Notes: generated by a model from the sequence alone, not told the origin. A stretch of 64,000 nucleotides of DNA from Daedaleopsis sinensis (GCA_033807695.1 CM066301.1:1302001-1366000), one strand, 5' to 3'; positions 36,673 through 49,423 are shown, counted from the first letter of the stretch. Numbers and translations are program-made.

Positions 36673-39600
36673 ATGTCTACCACTCTCCCGCTCTTCTGGC
36701 ACCTCTCCTCGGCGCACAAGAAGGAACGGCTCGATGCCTCTGTGAAGCTCGTGTCCGCGCTCGAACATTTTCAGGCGAGCTATGTGCCAAAGGACTCCCC
36801 GGAGACGTCGGCTTCTGAAGATGAGGACGAGGGCGCGGACGGGGACGGGGACGGCAGGACGTCGGACGGGCTCGACGCGCTGAACGCGCAGGACGTGGCG
36901 TACTCGCTGCGCAGACTGATACGTGGACTGGCGAGTCCCAGGGAGAGCAGCAGGCTCGGGTTCGCGGTCGCCTTGACTGAGGTACGTCTTCAGGTCATCG
37001 AGCCCCCGCATCGCGTCTTGCAGACCGACCTTTGCACATTCTCATACTGACCTGCTACACGACCCACTACAGCTGCTTACACGACTACGCTCCGTGACGT
37101 GCTCACAGATAGTCCAGCTTGTACTGGACTCGTCCAAGACGCAGGGATCCATGACTGGCCAGGAAGAACGCGATGTTCTCTTCGCCCGCCTGTTCGGTCT
37201 TACTTCTGTCATCCAATCTGGGCTTCTTCTACGCGACACGACTCTCCCGTCTTCCTCCACGGCCGCCTCAGATGCGTCCAGCTATCAAGAGCTACTTGCC
37301 CAACTAATAGAACTCGGAGAGCAGAAATCTTGGCTGCGCGAGAGCGTTTGGTGGTCAATATGCCTTGCCGTGGACGCCCTTCTTGCATCAGAGATTTCGT
37401 GGAAGGACGACGCCCTCGACGCTACCATTACCGCCGTATATTCGGAGTCCAAGTCGTGGACGCCCGAGAAAGTCGCACTGACGCTCAAGCTGCAATCCTC
37501 CCATCCGTCTCGGGACTGGAAGAAGCTCCTTTCTCCGCCGTTCAAACACCCGGAGCTGCTCAGCACGGCGAATCTCAACACTATCGCGCGCATACTGAAG
37601 GTGCGTGCGCGCCTCTCCGCTGCTGATACGAAATTTTCAGGAAGCCGACGTTAACGAGCCACACATTCTATGCCAGGAATCCGATGCGGACGAAGATGTG
37701 GAGGCCGATCTGCCGAAATCTGGATCTTGGAAGCCGCAGGTGCACTTCGTCTGGGACATGCTCCTCGATCGGGTCTTGCCCCAGGGCGAGCGCGCGCCAA
37801 AAGCGTCGTTTCCTGAGTTTTTCCGGATCGTCGTCGACGGTTTGTGCCATCGCTTCTCGTCTCTGCAGCGTGCGCTTCGGCAAGGCTAATTCGCATCGGC
37901 TTCCCGTCGCAGAGTCCCTCTTCTCGTCCACGGCCTCCCCAGAGCGGAAATTTTGGGGCTTTCAGGTGTTCCAAAAGGCGCTGCCGCGTGTCCGCGCGGA
38001 CGACATGCCCATGCTGTTCACGAAGAACTTCATGCGCTCGTGGATCAACCACCTGTCGAATAGCGACCGCTATCTGCACAAGGCGGCCCGGCAAGTGGTA
38101 CGTTCGCTGCGCGCAGCACATAATCTCAGATAGACGACGCGAGATGCACGGACGATTGTCTCATGCCGATACTTGCAGGCCACGGACATACAGACCGCCG
38201 TGAAGAACAACCCCACGATCGGCTTCTCGCTGATCCTCCAGCTCACTGGCGGGAACGGCAGCCGCCAGTTCGACAAGCTCACCAAGACGAAGACGGTGGA
38301 GTCCATACTGACGTCAATGGACGACGGCGGGATCCAGAGCTACATCGCCTACCTTCTCAAACAGGTCGACGAAGAGCACAGGTACGTACACCGGGAGCTG
38401 TCGCGCGTTCTCTCTCCCGCGCCGCCCGTATGCAGCCCCGCTGATCACCCATAACTGCCCTTCTCTGCCTTGGCCCCGCGCTATTCTTGCACGCCCGCGA
38501 ACACGGACAGCGCGGAGGGAGACGTCCAGGCTCTGAACACGCGCCGCGCGTGGATCATCGACCAGCTCAGTGCGCTCGTCCGCAACGGGGCGATCCCCAA
38601 AAGCGATGCGTGGATACAGACGATCCTCGACTGGCTGGCCGTCCACGGCCTGTTCATCGTCACCAAGAAGTCGGACAAGTCAGCTGTTGCCGCGGTGAGC
38701 TCTTTCTGCCCCTGGCACGTTCTGCTTTGCGTTTGCTTCTGCTTCTGCTCCTGGCACGTTTTACTTTTGTGTTTGCTTCTGCTCCTGCTCCTGCTTCTCT
38801 GTTCCTTGCCTTCTTGCCCTATGCCCTGCGCTGAAAATTGCGCGACCGCATGGGCGGGCCACGAGTGCGCTAGCGATGGCGTTCCGCTTCCAATCGTCTT
38901 CACCCTACCAGTCCTGTGGTTTAGGTTTTCGTGGGCGGAGACTGCAGAGTACTGACCCCGGGCGTGGCCGTTGCAGCTGCGGAGCGTTCCCAGCCCTGCG
39001 TTCTCGGAGGAACTGCGGAAGAACTGCCGCGAGAGGCTCCTGGCGTGCTTGGCGGACTTGACCGGCCAGAGCACCGTTATCAAAGGTGCGCATGCGTGCT
39101 TTCGGCACCACCGTCGGGCGGACGGGGATGCTGATGCGCGGGAACGGAACGGGCAGAGGACAGCAAGGCGTCCAAGGTCGCGGCGGTCGCGTCTGACGGC
39201 CGCTTCTGGGTGTCGAGGGTGCTGGCGACCGTCGAGCAGCTCGAGAAGGACACGAAGCACGTCAAGCCGCTGAACGAGCCCGAGGAGGAGGAGGCGGAGC
39301 AGCGCCGGAAGACGCGCGAAATCATCTCGCGCCTGAAAGACGTAGGTCGTCCGGAAGAGCGCACAGACTAGCATGCTGATTGCGCTGGCGCTGGTGACAG
39401 GCACCCGACGACCGTCGCGAGGAAGCCCGGGGCGTCGAGCTTCTGCTCGCAGCCACGCTCCTGCACACGTACTGCGCCGATGACGAAGACGAAGACGCGG
39501 ACGCGGAGCCGCTCGAGGTGCGCACACGATTGCATTCGCCCGCTCGTTCCCGAGCCGGCCCATTCAAAGCCTATCACGCACTCATTCACTCACCCGCGCG

Positions 39601-41494
39601 CGACAGAACTGCCTGGACGGCGCCTCGCGTCTGTTTCCCGCAGAGCCTCCAAAGAAGGGCAAGAAGGGCCGGGTGCCCTCGGGCGAAGACAAGGGCAAGG
39701 AGAAGGAGCTCCCGGCGCCGGTCGACGTGCTCGTCGACGCCGCGATCGGCTTCCTCGAGAAGGGCACGGCGTACCTGCGCGCGGCCGCGAACCAGGTCTT
39801 CGCGCTCCTATCGGGCTCCGTGCAGGCGAGCACGATCGATCTCGTCCTGAGCGTGAGTGTCCGGTTTAGAGGCGGCGCCTTCCTTTCCGCGTGCGGGCAG
39901 TAGCTTATCGCGCCCCGCGCATCTTCCTGCAGCAATTGGAGCGCCGCGACCCGGAAGAGCTTGCCGCGGACGAAGACGCGGACGAAGAGGGCGATATCGA
40001 GATGGGCGACAGCGGTGCAGATCAGGACGACGGAGAGGACGATGATGCTGATTCGGCGTCATCGTCGTCATCATCGGACGAGGACGGCGAGGACGAGGAC
40101 GAGGAGGACGAGGAGGCGGACCTTGAGCTTCGGCGCAAGATCGAGGAGGCCCTGCGCGTCAACGGCATAGCAGCCGCCACGGGCGACTCGGACGATGACT
40201 CGAGCGACGAGGAGCTCATGGACGACGAGCAGATGCTCGCAATAGACGAGCAGCTTTCCGCTGCGTTCAGGGCACGGGCCGCCGAGAAAGGGAATGGGAA
40301 GGGTAAGTCATACTCTCTAGCGCTTCTATCCTTCCGCTCCCGCATCTGTGCTGATCCCTTCATGCCTTCTCGGTAAAACAGACGTCGACGCTCAGCGGGA
40401 GGCTACTCACTTCAAAAACCGCGTGCTCGACCTGCTCGACATCTTCGTCAAGAGGCAGCCCACGAGCCCCTTGGCCGTCCGCCTCGTCCTCCCGCTCGTC
40501 GAGCTCATCGTCGCGACCGGGCCCGACGAGCGGCAGCTCTCGGACAAGGCCACGGGCATCCTGCGCAACCGGCTCGGCAAGGCCAAAGAGGTCCCCACCG
40601 CGCTCGCCTCAGTCGAGGACACCGCGAAGGCGCTCGAGGAGCTGCACACCCTCGCGCGCAAGGCGGCGACCCCGGACGTGCTCGCGACCCTCAACCAATG
40701 CAGCCTGTACCTGTCCAAGGCGCTCCTGCACGTCGGCGCGGAAGACGCGGTGCTGGCCGCGTACCGGGCGTCGCTGCACGACTTCGTCGGCCGCAAGTCG
40801 TCGAAGCTCAACACTGCCTTCTTTGACGACTTCGTCAAGAGGCACCCGCAGGCAGCCTGGGGTCTCCGCGAGGACCTTGTCAAGGGATCCGCCGAGGCGC
40901 TCAACGTCTACCGGCAAGTGCAGTGCTTCCATGTGCTTCAGACGCTGGCCAACCAGCTGTCTGCTCTCGTGAGTCTTCATATTTACTCATAGCTGACCCG
41001 CCGATGGCGAGCTTACCGGTGGACAGGGCGAGCGCAAGTCAGAAGTGCTGTCCTTCGCCCCCAGTGTGCGGAAAGCCGTCGTCGAGACGATCAGCAAGGC
41101 GTGCGACGGAGAGTCGACCGCGCTCCAACCCTCGCACGTCAAGGAGATCCTCAAAGCTGCGTTGGTCATCGTCCGCCAGACCAGGCGTGTCGTCCAAGAC
41201 ACGAAGGAGCTTTCCTCCGCCTGGCAGCCGGCAAACTGGTCCGCGCTCTCTGCGTCGCTCGCATCCAGCGACCGCTTCAAGTCGTCTGTCGGCCTCCAAG
41301 CGATGTGCAAGCAGATCGTTCAGCTTCTACAGGACGACAAGACAAGCAAGAAAGCTGCAGGCAAGAAGGGCAAAGAAGCAACGGCGGCCAAGCGAAAAGC
41401 GGAAGACACAGCGGAGGAGGGTGGGGAGGGGAATGCTACGGAGAGCGGCAAGAAGGCCAAGCACAAAAAGGCTCGCAAGGCGAACGCCGATTAG
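36673..41494 (+). CDS. POL5: DNA polymerase V / Mybbp1a-like nucleolar protein
   Basis: Long multi-exon gene. Exon 1 is 36673-36981 (LPLFWHLSSAHKKERLDASV ... YSLRRLIRGLASPRESSRLG), exon 2 37073-37600 (LLTRLRSVTCSQIVQLVLD), and exon 3 starts at 37641. Later exons carry the conserved FWGFQVFQKALPR and TKNFMRSWINHLSNSDRYLH. A very acidic Asp/Glu/Ser stretch (about 39,960-40,240) and a Lys-rich tail (KKAKHKKARKANAD) end the protein at 41494. Pol5/Mybbp1a proteins are alpha-helical repeat proteins of the nucleolus needed for rRNA synthesis and ribosome assembly; despite the name they are not thought to replicate DNA. The total of roughly 1,200 residues is normal for the family. The stop lies 37 bp from the convergent MSH3 stop. 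Confidence 0.92.
38694..38976 (+). other. Pyrimidine-rich intron of POL5 with internal duplication
   Basis: Long intron (about 280 nt) between the exon ending SDKSAVAA and the exon starting LRSVPSPAF. It contains two copies of a ~60 bp block with CCTGGCACGTT followed by TTTGCTTCTGCTCCTG-like repeats (about 38,710 and 38,750), then CTCCTG hexamers. Confidence 0.6.
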
Positions 41495-41531
41495 ACGGGT
41501 TCACCCATATCATGTACATCGCTGCGTAATA
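41495..41531. terminator. Shared 3' end of POL5 and MSH3
   Basis: Only 37 bp separate the two convergent stop codons. Each transcript's 3' UTR must therefore run into the other gene or be extremely short. No consensus AATAAA is visible in the gap. Confidence 0.4.
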
Positions 41532-44500
41532 TCAAGTAGTAGTACGTATCGCTTCTAGGAGATCCCTCAGGTCGTCGAGAGCGGAATATCGCTCGACCAC
41601 GTTAGCATTTGGCGCAAGACACTGCCGAATGAGCTGCCCGCATCTGCGTAATCTATGCGAATGCATCAGCACCCGGAGCGAGATGGAAGACAGAAATGTG
41701 CAAGCACTTACTTGGTCCGCTTCAACCGCTCCTCGATGACCTGCTTCATAACCGCAGCCTGATCGCTGGCGACCTCCAGCACTGACTCCGGCAGCCCCGC
41801 AAGGCGCGCGCACTCGACCCCAAAGGACTCCGTGACCAGCCCCGGCTCGAGGCGATAGAGGAAGGTGACTTCCCTCGTCCCGTCGATCCGCGTGTCCTCG
41901 GCGAACCCCATGTGGGCGTTCCCCACGTCGGACGGGAACTTGCGCTCCAGGTCGGTCGCCACTTGTGGGTAGTGGGTGATGAACAGTGTCTTGCACTTGA
42001 CATTTTGCACCAGGTGCTGCAGCACGGCTCCTGCTATGGCCATCTGCGGAGGAAGGGTGGGGTCAGCCAGCAAGCCCGATGAGGCCGGGCAGCGAGCTGC
42101 GTGTGTTGCCTAGACTCACCCCGTCGAACGTAGAGGTGCCGCGGCCGAGCTCGTCCAGCACCACCAGCGTCTTCGAGGTGGCCATTTGGAGAATGTCGCT
42201 CGTCTCCTGCATCTCGACCATGAATGTCGAATGTCCCCGGGAGAGCTCGTCCGATGCTGACGCAAGCGCTCTGTTAGCATCATGCCGGCCACGCCCTGTT
42301 TGCAAAAACACCCACCTCCCATCCTTGTCAAGACTCCGTCCAGAAGGCTCATCCGCATAGAATCCGCGGGGACGTACGACCCGACCTGCGCCATCTGCCG
42401 TCACCACAAAAAAGCATAAGATGAGTGCCGAGATCAACGTAGCATTGAAGCCCCCGAACTCACAATCGCGCACAACGCCGTCATCCTCACCGCCGAGCTC
42501 TTGCCACCCATGTTCGGCCCGGTGATGATCTTGTGCCGCGCCGCGCCCCCACCCATCTTGACCGAGTTGGGCACGAACGGGTCCGTGCGAAGCGCCTCGA
42601 TCATCGGATGGCGCCCCCGCACGATCTCGAGCACGTCCTCCTCACCCCCGCCCTCGCCCTCGCGGGGGTCGACGAACTCGGGCCGGCAGTAGCCCTCCTG
42701 TGCGGCGACCTGGGCAAGGCTGAACAGACAGTCGGCGACGGCGAGCTTGTTCACCGCGTCCCGCAGGGGCGTGTAGTGCCGCTCTGTGATCTCGCCGAGG
42801 AAGGACAGGAACGCCTTCTGCGCCTCGAGCGCGAGGGCCTCCTTGTACTGGGCGCGCTCTTTCAGTTTCGCGCGGACGACGGGGGTGTGGTATCGCCTGA
42901 AGTACTTCGTGCTGGTGAGGAGCGTCCATTGCGGAGGGATCTCGCGTCGCTCGTCTTTGCGTATCTCTACAACGTACTTGCGGATGGAAAGGTGTGTTTA
43001 GGTAATGGACAAGTGTAAATCAATGATCGGCTGTCACTTACCTCCTCGCCCGACCATTCGGTATACTGCAGCGCCGGCTTCTTCAGCACCTTGCGTATGT
43101 CTCTGAGCTCGTCGACCAGTTCAGACTCGACGACCTGTATCGACTGATGGAGTGGTTGAGAACATGCTACCGCGGTGATATTCCGACATCAAACTTACGG
43201 CCGTTAACGAATCCAGTGCTGGGTACTTGTCTACGTCCCGCCACATCGAGTCTTTCCGCCCCGCTGTGGCTTCCTCGAAGACGATCGCCTCGCATATCTC
43301 CTTCACCGGTTCACCCAGTCTCGGTAGAGCCTCAAAAATGTCAGTCAACAGCTTCGACTTGATGCCCGTGCCTTGGGTCGCTTGGCTAGGATGTGGGGCG
43401 ACAAATGTAGATGAGATACGCTGAAACGCCTTGAAGAGGATGACGAGTTCTTGCGGGGTACACTTGCCGTACTGTATACGACATAGACCGCGTGCAAGGT
43501 CCGGTAAGCGTTTCAGCAGATCTCGCAGCTGCATGAGTTTCATCGACTTGTTCGAGAGGATCTCTTCGACGGCTTCGGTCCGCTCGCGCAGAGCACTATA
43601 CCCTCGGTCAGGGCGCTCTACGTGAATCATAAGCAACAAGGTACGCACAGAGGATCCACAAGAGGCTTCCCCACCCAGCCTCTAAGAAGTCGTGCCCCGA
43701 ACTTCGTTGTCGTTCTATCCAGGATCCACATGAGTGATCCCTTCGTGGTGTAGTCCGTGTCATTGCGATATATTTCACTGGTTAATCGTTAGTCAGGAAT
43801 GCGGGGCAAAGACTGGATGCATACAGATTATTCAACGTGTTCGCGTTCAGTAGCATGTGTGTTCTCTCTGTGAACTTGGAAAAGAACCGCGTTTCCTTCA
43901 AGGCGTCGGCGATGTTAAAAGCGGTCAAATACTTCAACGCCTGTGCCAGTGTAATCACGACCAGCTTGGAAAAGTTTGTAACCGCTGCCATGAGGTCTCC
44001 TGTTCGTTCGTATCAGAGCTGAGCTGCCAGGGTAGGTTATTGGGGACTACCTTTGTTGAAACTCTCTGAGGCGTTGGGATACTTCTCGGTGTAGAACTTT
44101 GATAAGAGAGCGAACGCATCCGTATAAGCCATTTGCTTGGCAAGTCGTTCAACACGGATCCCATGCTCTACGTGGGACTGCCTGAGGTCCCGGGGTCCAT
44201 GAGGCAGGAAATACATGGTCATGCGAAGAAAGACGTACTCGGTGAAGTACTTGACCAGTTTCTCCGTCGCTTGACTGACATTCTTCGCGGGTAGTAGCAG
44301 TTCATATGGCTTGGTGTGTACCAAGCGAGTCTGGATATGACATCTCAGCTGGCTTCCTCTCTTCAACGGTACAAGCTTGCTGACCTCTAATTCACTGCGC
44401 ATGTGGTTATCTGGACAAAGTGGTCAGAGTGGATTCGTGTACACGTGCATTATTCCGAACTAACCTTCGAACTCGTCCCAGACTACATCCCCCGTGCTAG

Positions 44501-45849
44501 GGGATATCGCGACCATAGCTACGAGAACTCGCTCGTCGGCGCCCATGCCACCTCGGGGTTCTTCCAAGAAACACATCAAGGGCGGCGCTGAATTCGAGTC
44601 CAGCTCATCCGCAGTCTCTAGATCATCGACAAACCTGTTTCAGCCATTCAGTGATATTCCCCTATGTACCGAGCAGATTGCATACGTAGCGGCCGTATAT
44701 AGTGCGGTTACTTCGCGCTCGAACAATTCGTTGCGGGTTTCGCCGATTTTCTTGAGAGCTGCGGTCTCGGTCTGTTCAACGATGCCAACCTTGTAGCCTT
44801 GCGAAAGTAGTCTGTGAAGATCAATCAGCCGGCGTGTGATGAAGAGCACATATTTGACGCACTTCTTAAGATGCACGTCTTTGCGATGTAGTGGTATCAT
44901 TGCAGTTAAGAGATTCCGCTTGGGGAAACAGACCATTCCGAGCTCCTTAGCAGCAATCTATAAGAGGTATATAGTTAGTCGATGCGCTTGAAACGGAAGC
45001 GACATAAAAACATACCTTTGCATCGTCCTCAAAGAATAGAAACTTGTATCCGGACTGGATCATAAGTACAGTACCCGGATGCTTCGTCTTCAGTTCTCGT
45101 ACCTATCACATAATCAGCAAGTACCTAAGACGGGGAACATCATCACTTACTTGTAGCTCAAAAGGAGTATAAGGTAAACCGCTTGGTCCAAGCTCCACTA
45201 TTCTCTGACTCTTCGATCGGCTCGAACTGGCGGCGGGTGGTTTCGCTTGTCTCGTAGTAGTACTCTTACTCTTCTTCTTCGCAGCCGAGCTCGAGAAGAG
45301 TTCCATGAGCTCGCTAAATTTCTTCTCAGATTCCTCTGCCTCATCCACATCCATAGGTTGCGTGCCACCCTCCTCTTCAAATTCATCTGCATCAGCAGAC
45401 GGCGGCACGCCGTCGGGTTGATTCCTCCGGTGGAAGATATTGCTACTGCCTAGGAGGATTCTCTTCGCCCTTTCATGTGCACTGCGCTGGGAATCGTCGA
45501 GGCTCGCTTCAGGGCGTTTGGACGGTGATGTACCAGGGTCAAAACGCCATTGCTCTGCATGTCCTTCACCGGTGGCCCGCGACGCCGGCCCGGGGGATGT
45601 CGGTACAGTGTGGTTCGCACCAAAGAAGCTGCTTGTGGTCTTTGTTCTCTTTGCTAGAGGAGCCCGGTCTTCGTCGTCAGAATCGAATGTCAAGTCGATA
45701 GGGGAGGCCCCCCTTTTGTTCTTCAAGTTCTTCCGTGCTGGCGAGGTGCTGGGTCCGGCCCGGGCGGGATTGGTGTTCTGGCAGAAGTATGAGGAAATAG
45801 AGGCTTGAGAGCCGCTACCGGTAGATGTCTTCCTCGGAGAGCCAACCAT
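41532..45849 (-). CDS. MSH3: DNA mismatch repair protein MSH3
   Basis: MutS homolog that pairs with MSH2 (MutS-beta) to bind insertion/deletion loops. It has many exons from ATG 45849. The N-terminus carries a PCNA-binding box (QASISSYF, residues 15-22) and a Ser/Lys/Asp-rich linker. The mismatch-binding domain begins YTPFELQ and includes [11 protein letters not shown] and [17 protein letters not shown] (about 45,190-44,650). Connector, lever and clamp regions follow. The ATPase has Walker [10 protein letters not shown] (about 42,510), [10 protein letters not shown], Walker [17 protein letters not shown] (about 42,140) and [12 protein letters not shown]3 rather than MSH2 or MSH6 is indicated by the TETAALK pattern and the short N-terminus with a PIP box. 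The last exon ends at 41532 with [14 protein letters not shown]. Confidence 0.92.
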
Positions 45850-46059
45850 TTGGTAGAAGTACCAACGTTGGGACGAGTACTCGAGTGACGGTTAAGTGAG
45901 GTGGCTCGGCAAGAGACGCTGCGGTCGGTGGCGCCAACCACGATCGGTCATAACGCGTCAGTCACGCGTTCGTGACATCTATCGTCACGCCGCATGCGTC
46001 ATCTCACGTGTCCGAGCATTCGTGACGGCGGCATCTTGTGCTGCTCGCTGTCTGCATCC
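45850..46059. promoter_or_regulatory. Bidirectional promoter of MSH3 and ATP12
   Basis: Only 210 bp separate the divergent start codons. The region has GTGACGGTTA/GTCACGCGTT-type repeats containing ACGCGT (46,965-type MluI-box core seen at 45,964-45,970 as CACGCGT), a motif class used by G1/S regulators in fungi. No TATA box was seen. Confidence 0.45.
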
Positions 46060-47209
46060 ATGTTCCGCTACCCTGCTCGCTCTCTCGTCCCTCTTTTCGG
46101 CCGCAACGTGCGCAGGAATCTACCCGCGCAACGAATAACATGGCTTGCCAGAACGCATGCGACAGTGCCGGAGTTTGGACCACCTCCGACTGCCACCAAC
46201 CGTACGTGTACTTAATTGCACCAGAATCGAGTCAATGTTGATGCGCGAGCCAGGTGCCGAGGCCACTCTCAAACGGTTCTGGAAGGACGTCGGTATTGAA
46301 AAGCGCGATGGAGGCTATGCAGTTACTCTTGACAGACGACCGCTAAGGACACCTTCTGGCAAACCCCTCATCGTTCCTTCAGAGAAGAGGCTTGTTGCTG
46401 CTCTAATCGCCTCAGAATGGGAGAATCAGCAGACGGTTTTGAAGCCACATGCCCTACCCATGGTGCGTGCTGCTTTACGCACTTTCCGTCCACGTCCAAT
46501 GCCAATCTCTCCCGTAGACTTCATTGGCGTCCAGAGCGCTCGATGCATTCGAAGACGAATCGACTCGGGCGGAGGTGCGCGCGCAGCTGCTCAAGTATTT
46601 TGAGACAGACACTATCTTGTCAGTCCTCGACATTGTAATATTTTGCTTGACACTCACAGGGTTGGTCCATGTAGTTATCATGCCGATAGCCCCGCAGTTC
46701 TTGTCAAACTGCAACAAACGCATTGGATGCCTATCATTGACTGGGTACGAACAACGTACAAAGTGGACATCGCGGTCTCGGACTCTTTTCTGGTACCGAC
46801 TCAGCCACCCGAAACGTTGAAGACCTTCGATCATTTGCTCTCGAAATTCTCTCCTTGGGAGATGGCCGGTATGTTTTGAGTGACTCGCCAAAATTTCATC
46901 TGACTAACCCTTTGCGTGGTGCCATGCAGCTATGGAGCGTGCGACATACACTTCGAAGTCCTTCCTCATAGGCTTGGCTTTAGTGCAGCGTCATCTAGAT
47001 GTTGACCAGGCGGCGCAAGCTGCACATGTTGAAGTGAACAGCCAGATTGAGCGGTGGGGCGAGGTAGAAGACAGTGAGTTACCCTCAATGCTTACCTATG
47101 GGAAGAGCATCAATCTGAATAAACGTTCACGTTCACAGGTCACGACGTGGACTACCACGATATGCGACGACAACTTGGGAGTGCCGCCTGTCTGCTCGCA
47201 GACTATTGA
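46060..47209 (+). CDS. ATP12: ATP12-family mitochondrial F1-ATPase assembly chaperone
   Basis: ATP12 binds the free alpha subunit of F1-ATPase in the matrix and delivers it to the assembling alpha/beta hexamer. ATG 46060 starts an Arg-rich import leader (MFRYPARSLVPLFGRNVRRN). Exon 1 ends at 46201 and exon 2 starts at 46250 in phase. Family motifs are LKRFWKDVGIEKRDGGYAV, LDRRPLRTPSGKPLIVP, LIASEWENQQTVLKPHALPM, then HWMPIIDWVRTTY and SPWEMAAMERATYTSKSFLIGLAL. The final exon reads HDVDYHDMRRQLGSAACLLADY with the stop at 47209. About six exons with short introns. The length (about 300 residues) fits the family. Confidence 0.9.
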
Positions 47210-47676
47210 GCGCTTCCTCCTCTGGCTGGCTGTTAGCTGCTCATCACTTACTTAGAGATATATCTAATAGTTCACGCGCAGAACAACACTATTCACCGAA
47301 CGGAGTCATCAGCAAGTCAATGCACATTCGAATGAACTTCTCTTCTAGGAAGGTGTGGCTCACCCCTCCGGGGGTAGACGACGATGACCAGGCTTTCACC
47401 TGGCGTTCCGCTTTACGCTCGCTTGTCATGTTCACACGAGAACAATGGCAATGGTTCCAAGACGGTGTCGAGAAGTAGGGGCCGAGCCTCTAGCTACAAA
47501 CCGGCTGATGAGCCGACTGCGGTGATTTCACATCCTTGCGCCTGGCGAATCACATTCAAAACGGAGGTCAAAGCGCGTCAGCATGGTCCTCCGCTTTGAC
47601 TGCCAAGCCCCGTCCACTGATTTCGCGCTTTGACGTACCTAAGCGACTGCTAGCAAAAGCAGGCTCGAGAGGACTG

Positions 47677-47684
47677 TATATAAA
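47677..47684 (+). promoter_or_regulatory. TATA box
   Basis: TATATAAA in the context ACTGTATATAAAGG, about 200 bp upstream of an ATG at 47882 in a good context (CCATGGATC). It supports a plus-strand transcript here. Confidence 0.55.
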
Positions 47685-47881
47685 GGTAAGAGAGAAAGAA
47701 GCAGTTCCTCATTCGACTGGCCGGTCGTGAACAAGGTACTGCGAGAGCCACAATTCTCGCCCAAGTCTCCGTCAAACGTGCTCCAGAACTCTGCACTCTA
47801 CGGCGGACCTCAGCCCGTATTGCCCATCAACCCGAAACTAAGGCTTTCTTCCTCTCACCACACGCCATGTAGAACTGATCC

Positions 47882-48518
47882 ATGGATCGACGACCTGCCT
47901 CACAACCCTCACCCTCCCGGACTCCCCACGGTGCGCATGCGCAGGGAGCGCTGCTTGACTTTGTCGGGCACCTACGGACGAGAACAAACCCGCCACAGGT
48001 GCAGTCAAGCAAGTCCTCCAACGCTCCTTCTCTAGTCGCCCCCGAGAACCCTCCCCGCGACTGCGTCGCATACGAGCCCGGCGCACCCCACGCAATCAAC
48101 GCTGTTCCTGAAGGCGTACCACGCGCACGACGCCGCAGCCGACACGCGACAAGTGCAACGCGCGGGGTCCGTGGAGCGCGCCTCCGGCCCAGCAGGTCAC
48201 TCCTTCTGCCTCGCTTTACAGGCCGGAGAAGGGCCTCCTTGTCGTCGGATCGCATCAGCGTTCATGCACGCGCGGGCCGTATACAACGACGTACCGACTG
48301 AGGAGGCTGGCTGGCCGCCCCGCACCGACGGAGATCTCGATAATTCTCAATCGAGGATGCATGCGTGGATGAAGTTCTGGGTGCTGGTGGAGCTCGATCG
48401 GTGCAGTCCGCTCGGACGCGGTGTGGAGGGAAGAACAGTGTTGGTCGAGGGTCCCGTTGATGGCTGGGGCAGAGGAGGGGGGGATGGCGGGATGGGAGAG
48501 ATGTCGGTGTTGAGGTGA
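47882..48518 (+). CDS. Candidate plus-strand gene, hypothetical
   Basis: ATG 47882 opens MDRRPASQPSPSRTPHGAH... ALLDFVGHLRTRTNPPQ. Removing a short GT-AG segment (GTGCAGTC...TTCTCTAG, 37 nt) joins it in frame to a segment reading TQSTLFLKAYHAHDAAADTR and HSFCLALQAGEGPPC, open to 48518. The 37-nt intron is shorter than typical, so the true splice sites may differ. No domain was recognised; the last third is Gly-rich. The TATA box at 47677 favours this strand, but a competing minus-strand ORF overlaps the 3' half. Confidence 0.33.
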
Positions 48519-49423
48519 GGTAGAGGGATACGGCGTTTGGGTACAGAGGGTAGGAACGGGGAAGAAGTCTCCGTTGGGAAATGGTTGGCACGGATGTGCC
48601 GATCAGTGATTCGGCAAGAGGGTGGTAGAGGCGAACGTCGTAGAGGAAGCTAGAGTCGTTACGAGGGGAAGTGTGCGAGGTGTGGCAGGATGTCAAAGGA
48701 GTGGACGAGCCGCTGGCGGCTTCGAGGAATCTGCTGTCGTTTTGCTGTCGAATATATATGATCCTGGTCGCATGTGCTTCTTGTTCTCCATTGATCTGGA
48801 CGTTGTTCTCAAGTTGTCTGAAGAGCAACTCAGTGTGGCTGAGTCCGACAGCGACCCTTGCAGTTGCCTCAACTTTGTCCTTGTCCTCCTCCTGGCGATT
48901 GTGCTCTACTTTCCTCATGCTCCTGCACTCCCGCGAGGAGGATCACAAAGCACATATATTCCTTGTATTGCTAGCCGGCCTGTCGTCGTCTCAGGGTGTC
49001 ACTAGTCTGCTGGTGGTGACGGGCCGTGCCTGAAAAATTCCTCCCTTGTATTTACTCTCTAGCACGGTGCGGCTACTAACAATGACGTATCGGGTATGCG
49101 ACCATGACATTCTATGCAGGTAGTACGTACATAGACTAACTACTAAGTAGTTCAAGTCAAGTTGAACGGTTACTTACTTACTGTGGTAGCACTCGGCTTC
49201 AAGGAACGGTCATGGCTGGCGCATACAGACGGCCGTGACAGCACAGCCTGAGTGACACAGAAGCCCGACACCACATTAACTATACAAAATACGATTGTCT
49301 TCCCGCTCCGACCCTGATGCGTTCTTGCACATCACCCTACTTAACGGCCCGGGGGAGTCACTCGCTACTGCTTATTCAAAGGTGATTCGATGACGGATCT
49401 TCGCCGCCTCGCAAGTGAGATCT

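Larger units (their letters stand above)
47210..49423. other. Poorly resolved region between ATP12 and F-box gene 2
   Basis: Holds the TATA box at 47677 with a possible spliced plus-strand gene from 47882, and on the opposite strand an ORF starting at ATG 48918 (MRKVEHNRQEEDKDKVEATARV..., 218 residues, Ser/Pro/Arg-rich after residue 70). Neither resembles a known family. From about 49,310 the sequence belongs to the inverted F-box duplication. Confidence 0.5.
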
